Positions 45,009 through 56,348 of a stretch of 64,000 bases of DNA are shown piece after piece. The stretch lies in NCBI RefSeq assembly GCF_004101245.1, contig NZ_SCIN01000003.1, forward strand, positions 186,001-250,000. Reading direction: 5' to 3'. The stretch is from Sphingomonas sp. UV9 (lineage in GTDB: Bacteria; Pseudomonadota; Alphaproteobacteria; Sphingomonadales; Sphingomonadaceae). The position numbers were made by a program, and so were the translations under genes. Under the pieces are notes generated by a model, which ran no database searches, was not told the DNA's origin, and was given only the letters and a program-made list of their open reading frames with translations. Within the stretch, counting starts at the first letter, position 1. Each line of letters begins with the position of its first letter.

Positions 45009-45850
45009 GACTGCAGCCGAGATTGCGCTCGCTGCTGTTCGTGCCCGGCGATCGGCCGGAACGGATGGTGAAGGCGCTTGGGCTTGGTGCCGACGCGCTG
45101 ATCCTCGACCTGGAGGATTCGGTTGCGCCCGCGGGTAAGGAGGCGGCGCGCGAACACGTTTCCGCCTTCCTTGCCGAGCCGCGGACGATGCCGCTGTTCG
45201 TGCGGATCAATCCGCTCGATTCGGGGCTGGCGGACGACGATCTCGCTGCGGTTCTATCCGGCGCGCCTGACGGGATCATGCTCCCAAAGGCGGAAGGCGC
45301 CGCATCGCTCGCCGCGCTCGACGCCAAGCTCAGCGGCGACATCGCCATCCTGCCGATCGCGACCGAGACGCCCGCGGCGGTCTTCGCGCTCGGCAGCTAT
45401 GGCGGAGTTTCCCCCCGTCTCATCGGGCTGACCTGGGGCGCGGAGGACCTGCCCGCCGCGATCGGCGCGGCGACGTCGCGCGAGGCGGATGGATCGTACA
45501 CCGCACCGTACCAGCTCGCGCGATCGCTGACGTTGTTCGGCGCGCATGCGGCGGGCGTGCCGGCGATCGAGACGGTCTATCCGGACTTTCGCGATCTGGA
45601 CGGGCTCGCGGCCTATGCCGCGCGGGGTCGGCGCGACGGCTTCACAGGGATGATGGCGATCCACCCTAGCCAGGTTGCGGTGATCAATGCCGCCTTCACG
45701 CCGTCCCTCGAAGAACGCGCGCATGCGCAGAAGATCGTCGACCTGTTCGCCGCCAATCCCGGTGCGGGCGCACTCCAGATGGACGGCAAGATGGTCGATG
45801 CCCCGCACCTGAAGGCGGCAAAGGCCGTGCTAGCGCTCGCCGCCGATTGA
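45005..45850 (+). CDS. CoA-ester lyase, HpcH/HpaI aldolase (CitE-like) family
   Basis: The 281-residue TIM-barrel protein begins RLQPRLRSLLFVPGDRPERM and contains LILDLEDSVAPAGKEAAR, RINPLDSG, ILPIATETPAAVFAL and TGMMAIHPSQVAVINAAFTP, the signature of citrate lyase beta-like/malyl-CoA lyase-like enzymes. Stand-alone CitE-like proteins act on malyl-, citramalyl- or similar CoA esters; the substrate here is open. GTG at 45005 overlaps the galE stop (GTGA). The last 21 bp overlap the convergent PAP2 gene. Confidence 0.88.
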   Translation: MRLQPRLRSLLFVPGDRPERMVKALGLGADALILDLEDSVAPAGKEAAREHVSAFLAEPRTMPLFVRINPLDSGLADDDLAAVLSGAPDGIMLPKAEGAASLAALDAKLSGDIAILPIATETPAAVFALGSYGGVSPRLIGLTWGAEDLPAAIGAATSREADGSYTAPYQLARSLTLFGAHAAGVPAIETVYPDFRDLDGLAAYAARGRRDGFTGMMAIHPSQVAVINAAFTPSLEERAHAQKIVDLFAANPGAGALQMDGKMVDAPHLKAAKAVLALAAD

Positions 45851-46468
45851 GGTCCGCACGCGGGCGGTCGCGAGCCACCAGGCGAGCGCCCACAATGTGC
45901 CGAAGCTCCAGCCGGCGAGCACGTCGCTCGGCCAATGCACGCCGAGATACACCCGGCTGCACCCGATCGCGCCGACCAGCAGGATCGCGACGACGAGCAT
46001 GTAGCGCCGCGTCGCGCGGTCCGGCGTCACCTGCGAGGCGAGGCCGGCGAGCGTCAGATACACGATCGCGCTGTTGGCCGAATGCCCGCTGGGGAAGCTC
46101 ATATGCGACACCGTGACGAGGTGCGCGACGATGTCGGGGCGCGGGCGGGCGACGTGCAGTTTGACCAACTCGACGATGATGTTGCCGCTGACGCTCGCCG
46201 CGACCATCGCGAATGCGGTCAGCCACAGGCGCTGCACGATCAACAGCCCCGCGACGGCGACGACGACGATCGTCAGGACGATGCCGCCGCCGAGCGCGGT
46301 GACGTCTGCCGCGACCTTGGGCAACCAGGACGGACCACCCCAGGCACGCAGGCCGAGGATGATCGAGCGATCGAACGCGAACAGCCAATGATCGACCGCG
46401 AGACCGACGAGCAGGATGAAGACGATGCCGACCGCCGCGACCGAAGCGCCGGCGAGGATCGCGGGCAC
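45830..46468 (-). CDS. PAP2-family membrane phosphatase
   Basis: The 212-residue protein has about six membrane helices and the three phosphatase motifs: KLHVARPRP (KX6RP), PSGHSA and SRVYLGVHWPSDVLAGW (SRX5HX3D). Such enzymes dephosphorylate undecaprenyl pyrophosphate or phosphatidic acid and related lipids. The start is given as GTG at 46468 with AAGGGCGAG upstream; longer reading would run through the tRNA-Lys gene and produce the typical spurious VAQLVEQ peptide, so it is rejected. Confidence 0.88.
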   Translation of the reverse strand: MPAILAGASVAAVGIVFILLVGLAVDHWLFAFDRSIILGLRAWGGPSWLPKVAADVTALGGGIVLTIVVVAVAGLLIVQRLWLTAFAMVAASVSGNIIVELVKLHVARPRPDIVAHLVTVSHMSFPSGHSANSAIVYLTLAGLASQVTPDRATRRYMLVVAILLVGAIGCSRVYLGVHWPSDVLAGWSFGTLWALAWWLATARVRTSIGGER

Positions 46469-46503
46469 GTGTCGGCGCTCGCCCTTTTCGGGCGCGCTGC
46501 CGA

Positions 46504-46579
46504 TGGTGGGTCCGCCGGGGCTCGAACCCGGGACCTCTCGATTAAAAGTCGCTTGCTCTACCAACTGAGCTACGGACCC
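46504..46579 (-). tRNA. tRNA-Lys (anticodon TTT)
   Basis: On the minus strand GGGTCCG pairs with CGGACCC to form the acceptor stem. TAGCTCAGTTGGTAGAGC is the D arm, the anticodon loop is CTTTTAA with anticodon TTT, and GGTTCGAGCC is the T arm. CCA is encoded at the 3' end. No variable-arm anomaly is seen. Confidence 0.98.
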
Positions 46580-46600
46580 CCGCCATCGTGGACCGCGCAC

Positions 46601-47110
46601 CTAATCGCGTGGCCGCTTTCGGTCAACCGATTGCGCCAATTGACGGATCGTCCGGCCGGTCAGCGGATCGCGCCAGCGGGGGATCAGCGTGGCGAGCGGG
46701 CCGAGCACGAAGTCGCGGGTGCGGAAGGCGGCGTGCGGCACGGTCAGGCCCGGCGACGACCAGGCGCCGCCCGACCAGAGGATGATGTCGAGATCGATCA
46801 CGCGGCTGCCCCAGCGGCGGCCGGGGCGACGGCCGAAATTGCGTTCGATCCGTTTCAGGCGGACGAGCAGCGTGGCGGGGTCCTCCGGCGTTTCGATCAG
46901 CACGACGGCATTGGCATAGCGGCGGTTCGATGGCCCTAGCGGCGCGCTGGCGACGGTCGGTGATCGCGCGACGACACCGCCGAGCGTGTTCAGCGCGGCC
47001 GCGATCTCGCGCTCGGGGCTCCCGTGACGGCCGCGTCGATTGGAGCCGAGCGCTATGGCGTATGTGGTTGCGGCCTGCGTGTTCGGCGGGAGCGGGGTTG
47101 CAGGCGACAT
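46601..47110 (-). CDS. folK: 2-amino-4-hydroxy-6-hydroxymethyldihydropteridine diphosphokinase
   Basis: The 169-residue HPPK enzyme pyrophosphorylates 6-hydroxymethyl-dihydropterin in folate synthesis. YAIALGSNRRGRHGSPEREI opens the fold, NAVVLIET follows, and GRRWGSRVIDLDIILW supplies the Arg and the DxD metal site; VPHAAFRTRDFVLGPL ends the core. It lies just upstream of tRNA-Lys on the same strand and divergent from the UDGb gene. The partner folP is at 55184, not adjacent. Confidence 0.95.
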   Translation of the reverse strand: MSPATPLPPNTQAATTYAIALGSNRRGRHGSPEREIAAALNTLGGVVARSPTVASAPLGPSNRRYANAVVLIETPEDPATLLVRLKRIERNFGRRPGRRWGSRVIDLDIILWSGGAWSSPGLTVPHAAFRTRDFVLGPLATLIPRWRDPLTGRTIRQLAQSVDRKRPRD

Positions 47111-47132
47111 TTGGTCCGCCTAGCGCAATCCC

Positions 47133-47867
47133 ATGGATTCCACACCTTACACCACCGAGCTTCCCGAAAACGTCGACGAGGCCGATGCGGTCGACGTCAC
47201 GACCGTCTTCGCGCCCGTTTCCGCGCTGCCCGAGACCGAGCCGCCCCGTGATTGCCCGCTCTGCCCGCGCCTGGTCGGGTTGCGCGAGACGTTGCGGACC
47301 GAGTTTCCGAGTTGGTGGAACGCGCCGGTGCCGGCGTTCGGCGATCCCGCGGCGTGGCTCGGCATCATCGGTCTCGCACCCGGCAAGCACGGCGCGAACC
47401 GCACGGGCCGCGCGTTCACCGGCGATTATTCCGGACAGTTCCTGTTCGAGACGCTCGGGCGGTTCGGCCTCGCGACCGGCACCTATGGGGCGAAGGCGGA
47501 GGACGGCGTTGCGCTCGACGGCGCGATCATCCTCAACGCGGTGAAGTGCCTGCCGCCCGAAAACAAACCGACCCCAGAGGAAATTCGCACCTGCCGGCCG
47601 TTCCTGGAGACGCAGGCCGATGCCGTGCCGACCGCGCGCGTGTTCGTCGCGCTCGGTCACATCGCGCATCAGTCGGCGGTGAAGATGCTCGGCGGCCGGC
47701 TGCCCAAGGCGCGGTTCGCGCATGGAGCGGAGCACGTGATGCCCGACGGTCGCATCCTGATCGATAGCTTCCACTGCTCGCGCTACAACGTGAATACGGG
47801 TGTTCTGACTCCAGAGATGTTCGACGCAGTGTTCAAGCGGGCACTGGAGTTGCGCGAGACGGCCTAG
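47133..47867 (+). CDS. Uracil-DNA glycosylase, family 5 (UDGb)
   Basis: The 244-residue protein has an N-terminal Fe-S type Cys pair (DCPLCPRL), motif 1 GLAPGKHGANRTGRAFTGDY of UDGb enzymes (position of the usual Asp/Asn replaced by Ala/Gly as expected in this family), NAVKCLPPENKPTPEE with another cluster Cys, and motif 2 FHCSRYNVNTG. Family 5 enzymes excise uracil, hypoxanthine and other deaminated bases. It complements the family 1 enzyme at 34808. Confidence 0.93.
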   Translation: MDSTPYTTELPENVDEADAVDVTTVFAPVSALPETEPPRDCPLCPRLVGLRETLRTEFPSWWNAPVPAFGDPAAWLGIIGLAPGKHGANRTGRAFTGDYSGQFLFETLGRFGLATGTYGAKAEDGVALDGAIILNAVKCLPPENKPTPEEIRTCRPFLETQADAVPTARVFVALGHIAHQSAVKMLGGRLPKARFAHGAEHVMPDGRILIDSFHCSRYNVNTGVLTPEMFDAVFKRALELRETA

Positions 47868-48044
47868 TCCCCCGTCACGCGAGGCTTTTCCGGAGTTCAC
47901 CGTTCCCCAGATCGCCAATCGCGCCCACTTCGCCGGGCAGTTCGACCGCAGTCCTGACTTGGTCCGGGTTGCCTGGCTGTAGCGGGGGGATCGTTTGCGA
48001 CGACCGCGAATGGCGATCCGCCCCGCCTCACCAGCGCGAGGCCG

Positions 48045-49011
<967 letters not shown>

Positions 49012-49037
<26 letters not shown>

Positions 49038-50274
49038 GGGGAATCTCCTTGGCGTCACTGCGCGCTGAAACGGAGATGGTGACGGCGGTATCCATCGTCA
49101 CGTTGCCGACGGTGCGAAATAGGTCGGGAACGGTCTCGACCGCGATGAACAGCCCCAAAGCCTCGATCGGCACGCCCATCGCGATCGCCACCGGCGCGAC
49201 CGAGGCGATGAAGCTGACCGTTCCCGGCAGCGATACCGATCCCATCGTCGTGATCGCCGCGGTCGCGATCCCCGCGGCGAGCTGCCCCGGCCCGATCGGC
49301 ACGCCGACGAGATGTGCGACGTACAGCGCCACCGCGAGGTTCATCGCCGGGCTGGTCGCGCGGAACACCGCGACCGCAAGCGGCAGCACGATCCCCGCGG
49401 TCGCAGGCGATGCGCCGAGATCGACCGAGCCCTTCAGCATCGCCGGCAGCGACGCGAGCGACGACTGCGTGCTGATCGCCACCGCCTGCGCCGGCGCGAC
49501 CGCGCGCGCAAACCGCCCGCACCGCACCCGCCCGCCGATCATCCCGACCGGATAGGCCGCGATCAGCACGACCACCCCGATCGCCGAGACGCAGACGATG
49601 TAATGGACCAGCGCACCGAACGCGGCCGTCCCGGTCCGCGCGCCGACGCCGTAGGCCAGCGCGAAAATCCCGATCGGCGCGAGCTTCAACACCCAGCCGA
49701 TCACGATCAGCAACGCAGCGACCACCGCCTGGAAGAACCCCGTCAGGATGCTGCGCTGCGCCTCGGGCAGCTGCGTGACCGCAAACGCGAACGCCAGCGC
49801 GAACACCGTCAGCGGCAGGAACGCATCGCCCGCAGCGGCCGCCACGACGTTGGTCGGCACGATCGTATCGAAGAACGCGCCGATCCCCGGCACCGTCCCG
49901 ACCGGCGCGCTCGTCGTCAGCGCGGTGCGCAGCGCGGTCGCGAGCCCAGCGGGCAGCGGCCACGCCTCGAGCAGCAGCGGCGTGACCAGCGCGGACATGA
50001 TCGTCGCCGCCCACAGGATCGCGACCATCATCGCCAGCGCGCGCACGGTGATCCGCCCGGCGCGCGCGGCCTCCGCGGTCGCGCCGATCCCGGTGACCAG
50101 CAGCGAGACGATCAGAGGCACAATCACCATCTGCAACCCGTGCAGCCACGCCGACCCGATCGGCTGCGACACCGCGGTCACCGCGATCGCCTGCGTCGGC
50201 GCCAGCGCGGCGGCGAGGATGCCGATCGCGATACCACCAACCAGGGCGATCAGAATCCGTGTTGCCTGCGACAT
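49012..50274 (-). CDS. Dicarboxylate/amino acid:cation symporter (DAACS family)
   Basis: The 420-residue protein has the eight-helix, two-hairpin plan of GltPh-like carriers. [21 protein letters not shown] (helix 2-3), the helical hairpin 1 [19 protein letters not shown], the helix 7 [17 protein letters not shown] and hairpin 2 [16 protein letters not shown] are recognisable. The usual NMDGT of helix 7 reads SPAMN here, so sodium coupling or substrate range may differ from GltP. The gene precedes, and overlaps, the aldo/keto reductase gene. Confidence 0.88.
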
Positions 50275-50342
50275 GCTCGCCCTTCGTGTTGCATCGCGCT
50301 ATCAGCGATGGCGAACCCGATACCGGACGGAAAGTACAAGCG

Positions 50343-51683
50343 ATGGCAAGGAAATATTTCGGCACCGATGGCATTCGTGGCGCCACCAACGTCTCGCCGA
50401 TGACCGCGGCAATGGCGATGAAGGTCGGCATGGCGGCGGGCGCGTACTTCCAGCGGGGCGATCACCGCCACCGCGTCGTGATCGGCAAGGACACGCGGCT
50501 GTCGGGCTATATGCTCGAATCCGCGCTGGTCGCGGGCTTTACCAGCGTCGGCATGGACGTCGTCATGGTCGGGCCGATGCCGACGCCCGCGGTCGCGATG
50601 CTGACGCAGTCGATGCGCGCCGACATCGGCGTGATGATCTCCGCCAGCCACAATCCCTATGCGGACAACGGCATCAAGCTGTTCGGCCCCGATGGCTACA
50701 AGCTGTCCGACGAGGCCGAGGCGGCGATCGAGACGCTGATCGACGGCGACATCCCGCTCGTCCCGTCCGACCAGATCGGCCGCGCGCGCCGGATCGAGGA
50801 CGCCCAGGGGCGCTACATCCACTTCGCCAAATCGACCTTCCCCGAGAACCTGCGCCTCGACGGCATGCGGATCGTGCTCGATTGCGCGAACGGTGCCGCC
50901 TACAAGGTTGCCCCCTCGGCCTTGTGGGAACTCGGCGCGGACGTCGTCGCGATCGGCGTCACGCCCAACGGTACCAACATCAACGACGGCGTCGGCTCGA
51001 CCGCCCCGCAGGCGCTCGCCGAGGCCGTTATCGCCAACGGCGCCGATATCGGCATCGCACTCGACGGCGATGCGGACCGGCTGATCGTCGTCGACGAGAC
51101 TGGCATGATCGTCGACGGCGACCAGTTGATGGCGACGATCGCCGCCAGCTGGGCGCGGCAGGGCCGGCTCGCCGGCGGCGGACTGGTCGCGACGGTGATG
51201 TCCAACCTCGGCCTCGAACGCCATCTCGCGGCACAGGGGCTGGGGCTGGTCCGCACCGCGGTCGGCGACCGCCACGTGCTCGAGAAGATGCGCTCCAGCG
51301 GCTATAACGTCGGCGGCGAACAGTCCGGCCACATCATCCTCAGCGACTATGCGACCACCGGCGACGGCCTCGTCGCGGGGTTGCAGATCCTCGCCGAAGT
51401 GAAGCGCTCTGGCGCCCCGGCGAGCGAAGTGCTCCACCGGTTCGAGCCTTTGCCACAGTTGCTCAAGAACGTGCGGTTCGCGGGTGGCAAGCCGCTCGAC
51501 CACGATGCGGTCAAGGCGGTGATCGCCGGAGCCGAAGCCGAGCTCGCCGGCAAGGGACGGCTGGTCATTCGCCCGTCCGGCACCGAACCGGTGATCCGTG
51601 TCATGGCGGAGGGTGACGATCTCGGCCAGGTCGAACAGGTCGTCGACCGGATCTGCGACGCCGTGCGGAAAGCCGCCGCCTGA
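50343..51683 (+). CDS. glmM: Phosphoglucosamine mutase
   Basis: The 446-residue enzyme converts glucosamine 6-phosphate to glucosamine 1-phosphate for cell-wall and LPS precursors. [11 protein letters not shown] opens the protein, the phosphoserine loop [15 protein letters not shown] is near residue 97-111, the metal loop is [10 protein letters not shown], and [12 protein letters not shown] is the phosphate-binding C-terminal motif. The ATG at 50343 begins the canonical [10 protein letters not shown]. The stop TGA shares its A with the ATG of the next gene. Confidence 0.97.
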   Translation: MARKYFGTDGIRGATNVSPMTAAMAMKVGMAAGAYFQRGDHRHRVVIGKDTRLSGYMLESALVAGFTSVGMDVVMVGPMPTPAVAMLTQSMRADIGVMISASHNPYADNGIKLFGPDGYKLSDEAEAAIETLIDGDIPLVPSDQIGRARRIEDAQGRYIHFAKSTFPENLRLDGMRIVLDCANGAAYKVAPSALWELGADVVAIGVTPNGTNINDGVGSTAPQALAEAVIANGADIGIALDGDADRLIVVDETGMIVDGDQLMATIAASWARQGRLAGGGLVATVMSNLGLERHLAAQGLGLVRTAVGDRHVLEKMRSSGYNVGGEQSGHIILSDYATTGDGLVAGLQILAEVKRSGAPASEVLHRFEPLPQLLKNVRFAGGKPLDHDAVKAVIAGAEAELAGKGRLVIRPSGTEPVIRVMAEGDDLGQVEQVVDRICDAVRKAAA

Positions 51684-51898
51684 TGCTCGAAATGCGCCCG
51701 ACATGCGAACGCTGCGCCACGGACCTCCCCGCGGATGCGCCGGGCGCGTTCATCTGCTCGTTCGAATGCACCTTCTGCGCGGAATGTGCGGACGCGCTGG
51801 ACGAGCGCTGCCCGAATTGCGGCGGCGAACTGCTCGACCGCCCGACAAGGTTGGGCAAAGCGCCGCCGCAACGCCCCGCAGACGGCCGGCGACACTAG
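51683..51898 (+). CDS. DUF1272 zinc-ribbon-like small protein
   Basis: The 71-residue protein has eight cysteines in four pairs (residues 8/11, 25/29, 32/35 and 43/46), including ICSFECTFCAECA and CPNCGGELLDRP, the DUF1272 pattern, probably binding two zinc ions. Its ATG overlaps the glmM stop (TGATG), so translation is coupled. The C-terminus (LGKAPPQRPADGRRH) is basic. Role unknown. Confidence 0.9.
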   Translation: MLEMRPTCERCATDLPADAPGAFICSFECTFCAECADALDERCPNCGGELLDRPTRLGKAPPQRPADGRRH

Positions 51899-51919
51899 AG
51901 CGCGACCTTCTCCACTTTC

Positions 51920-52024
51920 TCCACCCCGGCGAAGGCCGGGGCCCAATTGGGGGACGGTGATAACGAAGGGCACCGCTCCGTTACTTGAACCTTCCCAATT
52001 GGGCCCCGGCCTTCGCCGGGGTGG
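51920..52024. repeat. Palindromic intergenic repeat, family A
   Basis: Both arms match the consensus without flaw: CCACCCCGGCGAAGGCCGGG with GCCCAATTGG, and CCAATTGGGCCCCGGCCTTC with GCCGGGGTGG. This is the best reference copy. The remaining 160 bp before thiD show no gene. Confidence 0.9.
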
Positions 52025-52187
52025 CGTGGTGACGTTGGTAGATGATCCCCTATGTCCTAGACTGCCGCGATCATGGCATACCGCAAACCATGACCCCCAC
52101 CTTCGCCACACCCCAAATCCAACCGAAGTGCACAACGGCCACCGACCCGCACCAGCGTCTGCACTTCACTCCAATCCGTACCCCGCG

Positions 52188-53063
52188 ATGACCGCCAGAA
52201 TTCTCATAATCGCCGGCTCCGATTCGGGCGGCGGCGCAGGGATCCAGGCGGATATCAAGACCGTCACGATGCTCGGCGGCCACGCTATGACCGCGGTAAC
52301 GGCCATCACCGCGCAGAACACGCTCGGCGTGCAGGCGGTGCACCAGGTCCCGACCGACATGGTCCTCGCGCAGATCGACTCGGTCGTCTCGGACATTGGC
52401 GTAGACGCAATCAAGATCGGCATGATCGGCTCGGCAGAAACAGCGCGCGCAGTCGCCGATCGCCTGACCTCCTTGTTCTCCCGCGAAGGCGGGGGCCCAG
52501 ACTGGGCTCCCGCCTTCGCGGGAGAACACGCTAGGCGCGTCCCCATAATATTCGATCCCGTCATGATCGCGACCAGCGGCTCCATCCTAGCCGACGCCGC
52601 CACGATCGCAGCCTTCGAAAGGCTCATGCGCATCGCTGCCCTCGTAACGCCCAACCTCCCCGAACTCGCAGCGCTGGGCGGTGAGACCGCGATCCGCGCC
52701 CTCGGGCCCGCAGTTCTCATAAAAGGCGGCCACGCCGAGGGCGACCAAGTCACCGATCGCCTCGTCACCGACGTCGCAGAAACCGTCTGGACCAATCCCC
52801 GCATCGAAACCCGCCACGCCCACGGCACCGGCTGCACGCTCGCAACCGGCATTGCGACGGGGTTGGGGCAAGGCTTGACGCTCGACACCGCAACCGATCG
52901 TGCCATCGCGTTCGTCCGCGCCGCGCTTGCAGCCGCTGCGGGTATCGGCCAAGGGCACGGCCCGATGGGTCACGCGCTCGACACCATCCCTTTTTACCAC
53001 CTGCTGGCGGCAATAGAGTCCGACGGCTGGGATGCGCAGGCTTTCGCCGCGCGATGGAGCTGA
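52188..53063 (+). CDS. thiD: Hydroxymethylpyrimidine / phosphomethylpyrimidine kinase with repeat-derived insert
   Basis: The 291-residue ribokinase-fold enzyme phosphorylates HMP and HMP-P for thiamin synthesis. IIAGSDSGGGAGIQADIKT (residues 7-25), AITAQNT, KIGMIGS, DPVMIATSG and HAHGTGCTLATGIATGL give the substrate and ATP sites. ThiD proteins are usually near 265 residues; here about 18-20 extra residues (FSREGGGPDWAPAFAGEHA) stand between the ADRL helix and VPIIFDPVM. They are encoded by a perfect palindromic element. The catalytic motifs are all intact. Unlike thiC, no riboswitch is visible upstream. Confidence 0.94.
   Translation: MTARILIIAGSDSGGGAGIQADIKTVTMLGGHAMTAVTAITAQNTLGVQAVHQVPTDMVLAQIDSVVSDIGVDAIKIGMIGSAETARAVADRLTSLFSREGGGPDWAPAFAGEHARRVPIIFDPVMIATSGSILADAATIAAFERLMRIAALVTPNLPELAALGGETAIRALGPAVLIKGGHAEGDQVTDRLVTDVAETVWTNPRIETRHAHGTGCTLATGIATGLGQGLTLDTATDRAIAFVRAALAAAAGIGQGHGPMGHALDTIPFYHLLAAIESDGWDAQAFAARWS
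52475..52527. repeat. Perfect palindromic element inserted in frame within thiD
   Basis: GTTCTCCCGCGAAGGCGGG (52475-52493) and CCCGCCTTCGCGGGAGAAC (52509-52527) are perfect 19-bp inverted arms, with the centre GGCCCAGACTGGGCT, itself nearly palindromic. A half copy lies at 8890-8915 in intergenic DNA. Within thiD it adds about 18 residues with no stop or frameshift. The arms have not drifted, so insertion looks recent, or the exact palindrome is under selection or conversion. Confidence 0.93.
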
Positions 53064-53064
53064 A

Positions 53065-53701
53065 ATGCCCGGCATGAAACACGAAAAGCTCTGCGTCGGC
53101 CCCGTCGCTGGCGTCGACGAAGCCGGCCGCGGACCGCTCGCCGGCCCGGTCGTGGCCGCCGCCGTGATCCTGCCCCCGAAAGGCGTACCCCGCGGCATCG
53201 ACGATTCGAAAAAACTCTCGGCCTCGGAGCGCGAACGGCTCTGCGCGCGCCTGAAAGGCTGCGCGATCGTCGGCATCGGCATCGTCCAGCCCGAGGAGAT
53301 CGACACGCTCAACATCTACTGGGCGACGATGAAGGCGATGACGCTCGCGGTCGACGCGCTCGCCGTCGAGCTCGGCCACGCGCCCGGCCACGTCCTGGTC
53401 GACGGCAACCGCCTGCCACGCTGGACCTACCCCGCCACCCCGCTGGTCGGCGGCGATGCCAAGTCGCTGTCGATCGCCGCCGCGTCGATCGTCGCCAAGC
53501 ACACCCGCGACCTCATCATGATCGCCGCCGCCGACGTGCATCCCGAATATAACTGGCATTCGAACAAGGGCTATGGCTGCGCGCACCACATGCGCGCGCT
53601 CCGCGATCATGGCCCGACGCCGATTCACCGCCGCAGTTTCGCGCCGGTCGCCGCCGCCTATCTGGCGCGCGAGGGACTTTTCGCGAAGGAAACGACGAGC
53701 T

Positions 53702-53703
<2 letters not shown>
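53065..53703 (+). CDS. rnhB: Ribonuclease HII
   Basis: The 212-residue enzyme removes ribonucleotides from DNA. GVDEAGRGPLAGPVVAAAVI contains the first Asp-Glu pair, DDSKKLSASERE follows, LVDGNRLP holds the third Asp, and GDAKSLSIAAASIVAKHTRD the fourth. YNWHSNKGYGCAHHMRAL completes the signature. GGAG lies 5 nt ahead of the ATG at 53065, directly after the thiD stop, so the two are probably co-transcribed. Confidence 0.96.
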
Positions 53704-55019
<1,316 letters not shown>

Positions 55020-55078
55020 GGCGCGATCCGTCACCCCGACCAGACCCGTCACCTGCCAGATCCGCCACCAGCCAAAAC

Positions 55079-55161
55079 CGTCACCCCAGCGAAAGCTGGG
55101 GTCTCCCTCGGCAGGGAGAGACGGATGCGGCGGGATATCCCAGCTTTCGCTGGGATGACGG
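55079..55161. repeat. Palindromic intergenic repeat, family C
   Basis: CGTCACCCCAGCGAAAGCTG with GGGTCTCCC faces GGGATATCCCAGCTTTCGCT with GGGATGACG. Each arm also holds its own hairpin (CCCAGCGAAAGCTGGG). It separates ccrM from folP. Confidence 0.86.
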
Positions 55162-55183
55162 ACCGGGGTAGGGCGGCATCATC

Positions 55184-56242
55184 ATGACCAGCCTCCACCT
55201 CCGCCCGACGCAGTTCGTCGACACCCCGATCGGCCACGCAGACGGCAGCGTCGCACGCCTCGCCGGCGGGATGCAGTGGTTCGCCGCCTATGACGTGATC
55301 GAAGGCCGCGCCCGCCGGACGATCCCCGTCGCCGAGATCGCGACACTGGGCGATCGCGCCGCGCATCTCCACGCTGCCATCACCGCCCCCCGCGCCGCAC
55401 TCCGGCTCGGCGAACGCACGCTCCGGTTCGACCAGCCGATCGTCGCCGGCATCCTCAACGTCACCCCCGACAGCTTCTCCGACGGCGGCAGGCATGTCGA
55501 CGATCCTGCTGCGGCCGCCGCAGCCGGCATCGACATGGCCGCCGCGGGTGCGACGCTGATCGACGTCGGCGGCGAATCGACTCGCCCGGGCGCCGCCGCA
55601 GTGTGGGAAGGCGACGAGATCGCGCGGCTCGTTCCCGTCGTCGAACGCCTCGCCCGCGCCGGTGCGATCGTCTCGGTGGACACGCGCAAGGCCGCCGTCA
55701 TGGAGGCGACGCTCGCCGCCGGCGCGCACATCGTCAACGACGTCGCCGCGCTGCTATGGGACGACCGTGCGCTCGATGTCGTCGCGAAGAGTGGCTGCCC
55801 GGTGGTGCTGATGCATTCCCCCGACCCCAAGAAGGGCGGGCACGGTGACGGCGGGTACGCCAACGTCCTCACCGAAGTGTTCGACTGGCTCGAAACCCGC
55901 ATCGCCGCCGTCGTTGCAGGCGGCGTCGACCGGTCACGTATTCTGGTCGATCCCGGCGTCGGCTTCGGCAAGACGCTGGCCGAGAATCTCGCGCTGCTCA
56001 ACGGCCTTGCGATCTTCCACGGGCTCGGTTGCCCGATCATGCTCGGCGCGAGCCGCAAGCGGCTGATCGGGGCATTGTCGAACGAAGCGCCGGTCGATCA
56101 GCGCCTGGCCGGTTCGCTAGCGCTGGCGCTGAAAGGCGCGGAGGCGGGCGTCCAGATTCTGCGCGTCCACGACGTCGCCGAGACGGTGCAGGCGGTGAAA
56201 GTCTGGCGCGGCTTGCGCGATCAGTCTCTGGTCAGCGGGTAA
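55184..56242 (+). CDS. folP: Dihydropteroate synthase
   Basis: The 352-residue protein has a C-terminal TIM barrel starting IVAGILNVTPDSFSDGGRHV near residue 86, then DVGGESTRPGA, VSVDTRK, INDVAAL-like HIVNDVAALLWD, DPGVGFGKTLAEN and GASRKRLIG, the full set of pterin and pABA site motifs (sulfonamide target). The first about 80 residues form an N-terminal extension not found in E. coli FolP but frequent in alphaproteobacteria. The ATG at 55184 lies 20 bp after a family C repeat with a GGGGTAGGGCGG run between. Confidence 0.95.
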   Translation: MTSLHLRPTQFVDTPIGHADGSVARLAGGMQWFAAYDVIEGRARRTIPVAEIATLGDRAAHLHAAITAPRAALRLGERTLRFDQPIVAGILNVTPDSFSDGGRHVDDPAAAAAAGIDMAAAGATLIDVGGESTRPGAAAVWEGDEIARLVPVVERLARAGAIVSVDTRKAAVMEATLAAGAHIVNDVAALLWDDRALDVVAKSGCPVVLMHSPDPKKGGHGDGGYANVLTEVFDWLETRIAAVVAGGVDRSRILVDPGVGFGKTLAENLALLNGLAIFHGLGCPIMLGASRKRLIGALSNEAPVDQRLAGSLALALKGAEAGVQILRVHDVAETVQAVKVWRGLRDQSLVSG

Positions 56243-56348
56243 TCGGGGCGGGTAACCCGGGCGGTCAAGCGGGGCGGCTGATCACCGCTGCATTGCAGCG
56301 AAACGCCTCTTCGCGCATTAGACACGAGCGTTAACAAGGAGCTGTCGC

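Noticed and set aside
46501..46600. N-terminal extension of the PAP2 protein with a VAQLVEQ-like peptide
   Set aside because: This is translation of the tRNA-Lys gene; the real start is GTG at 46468.
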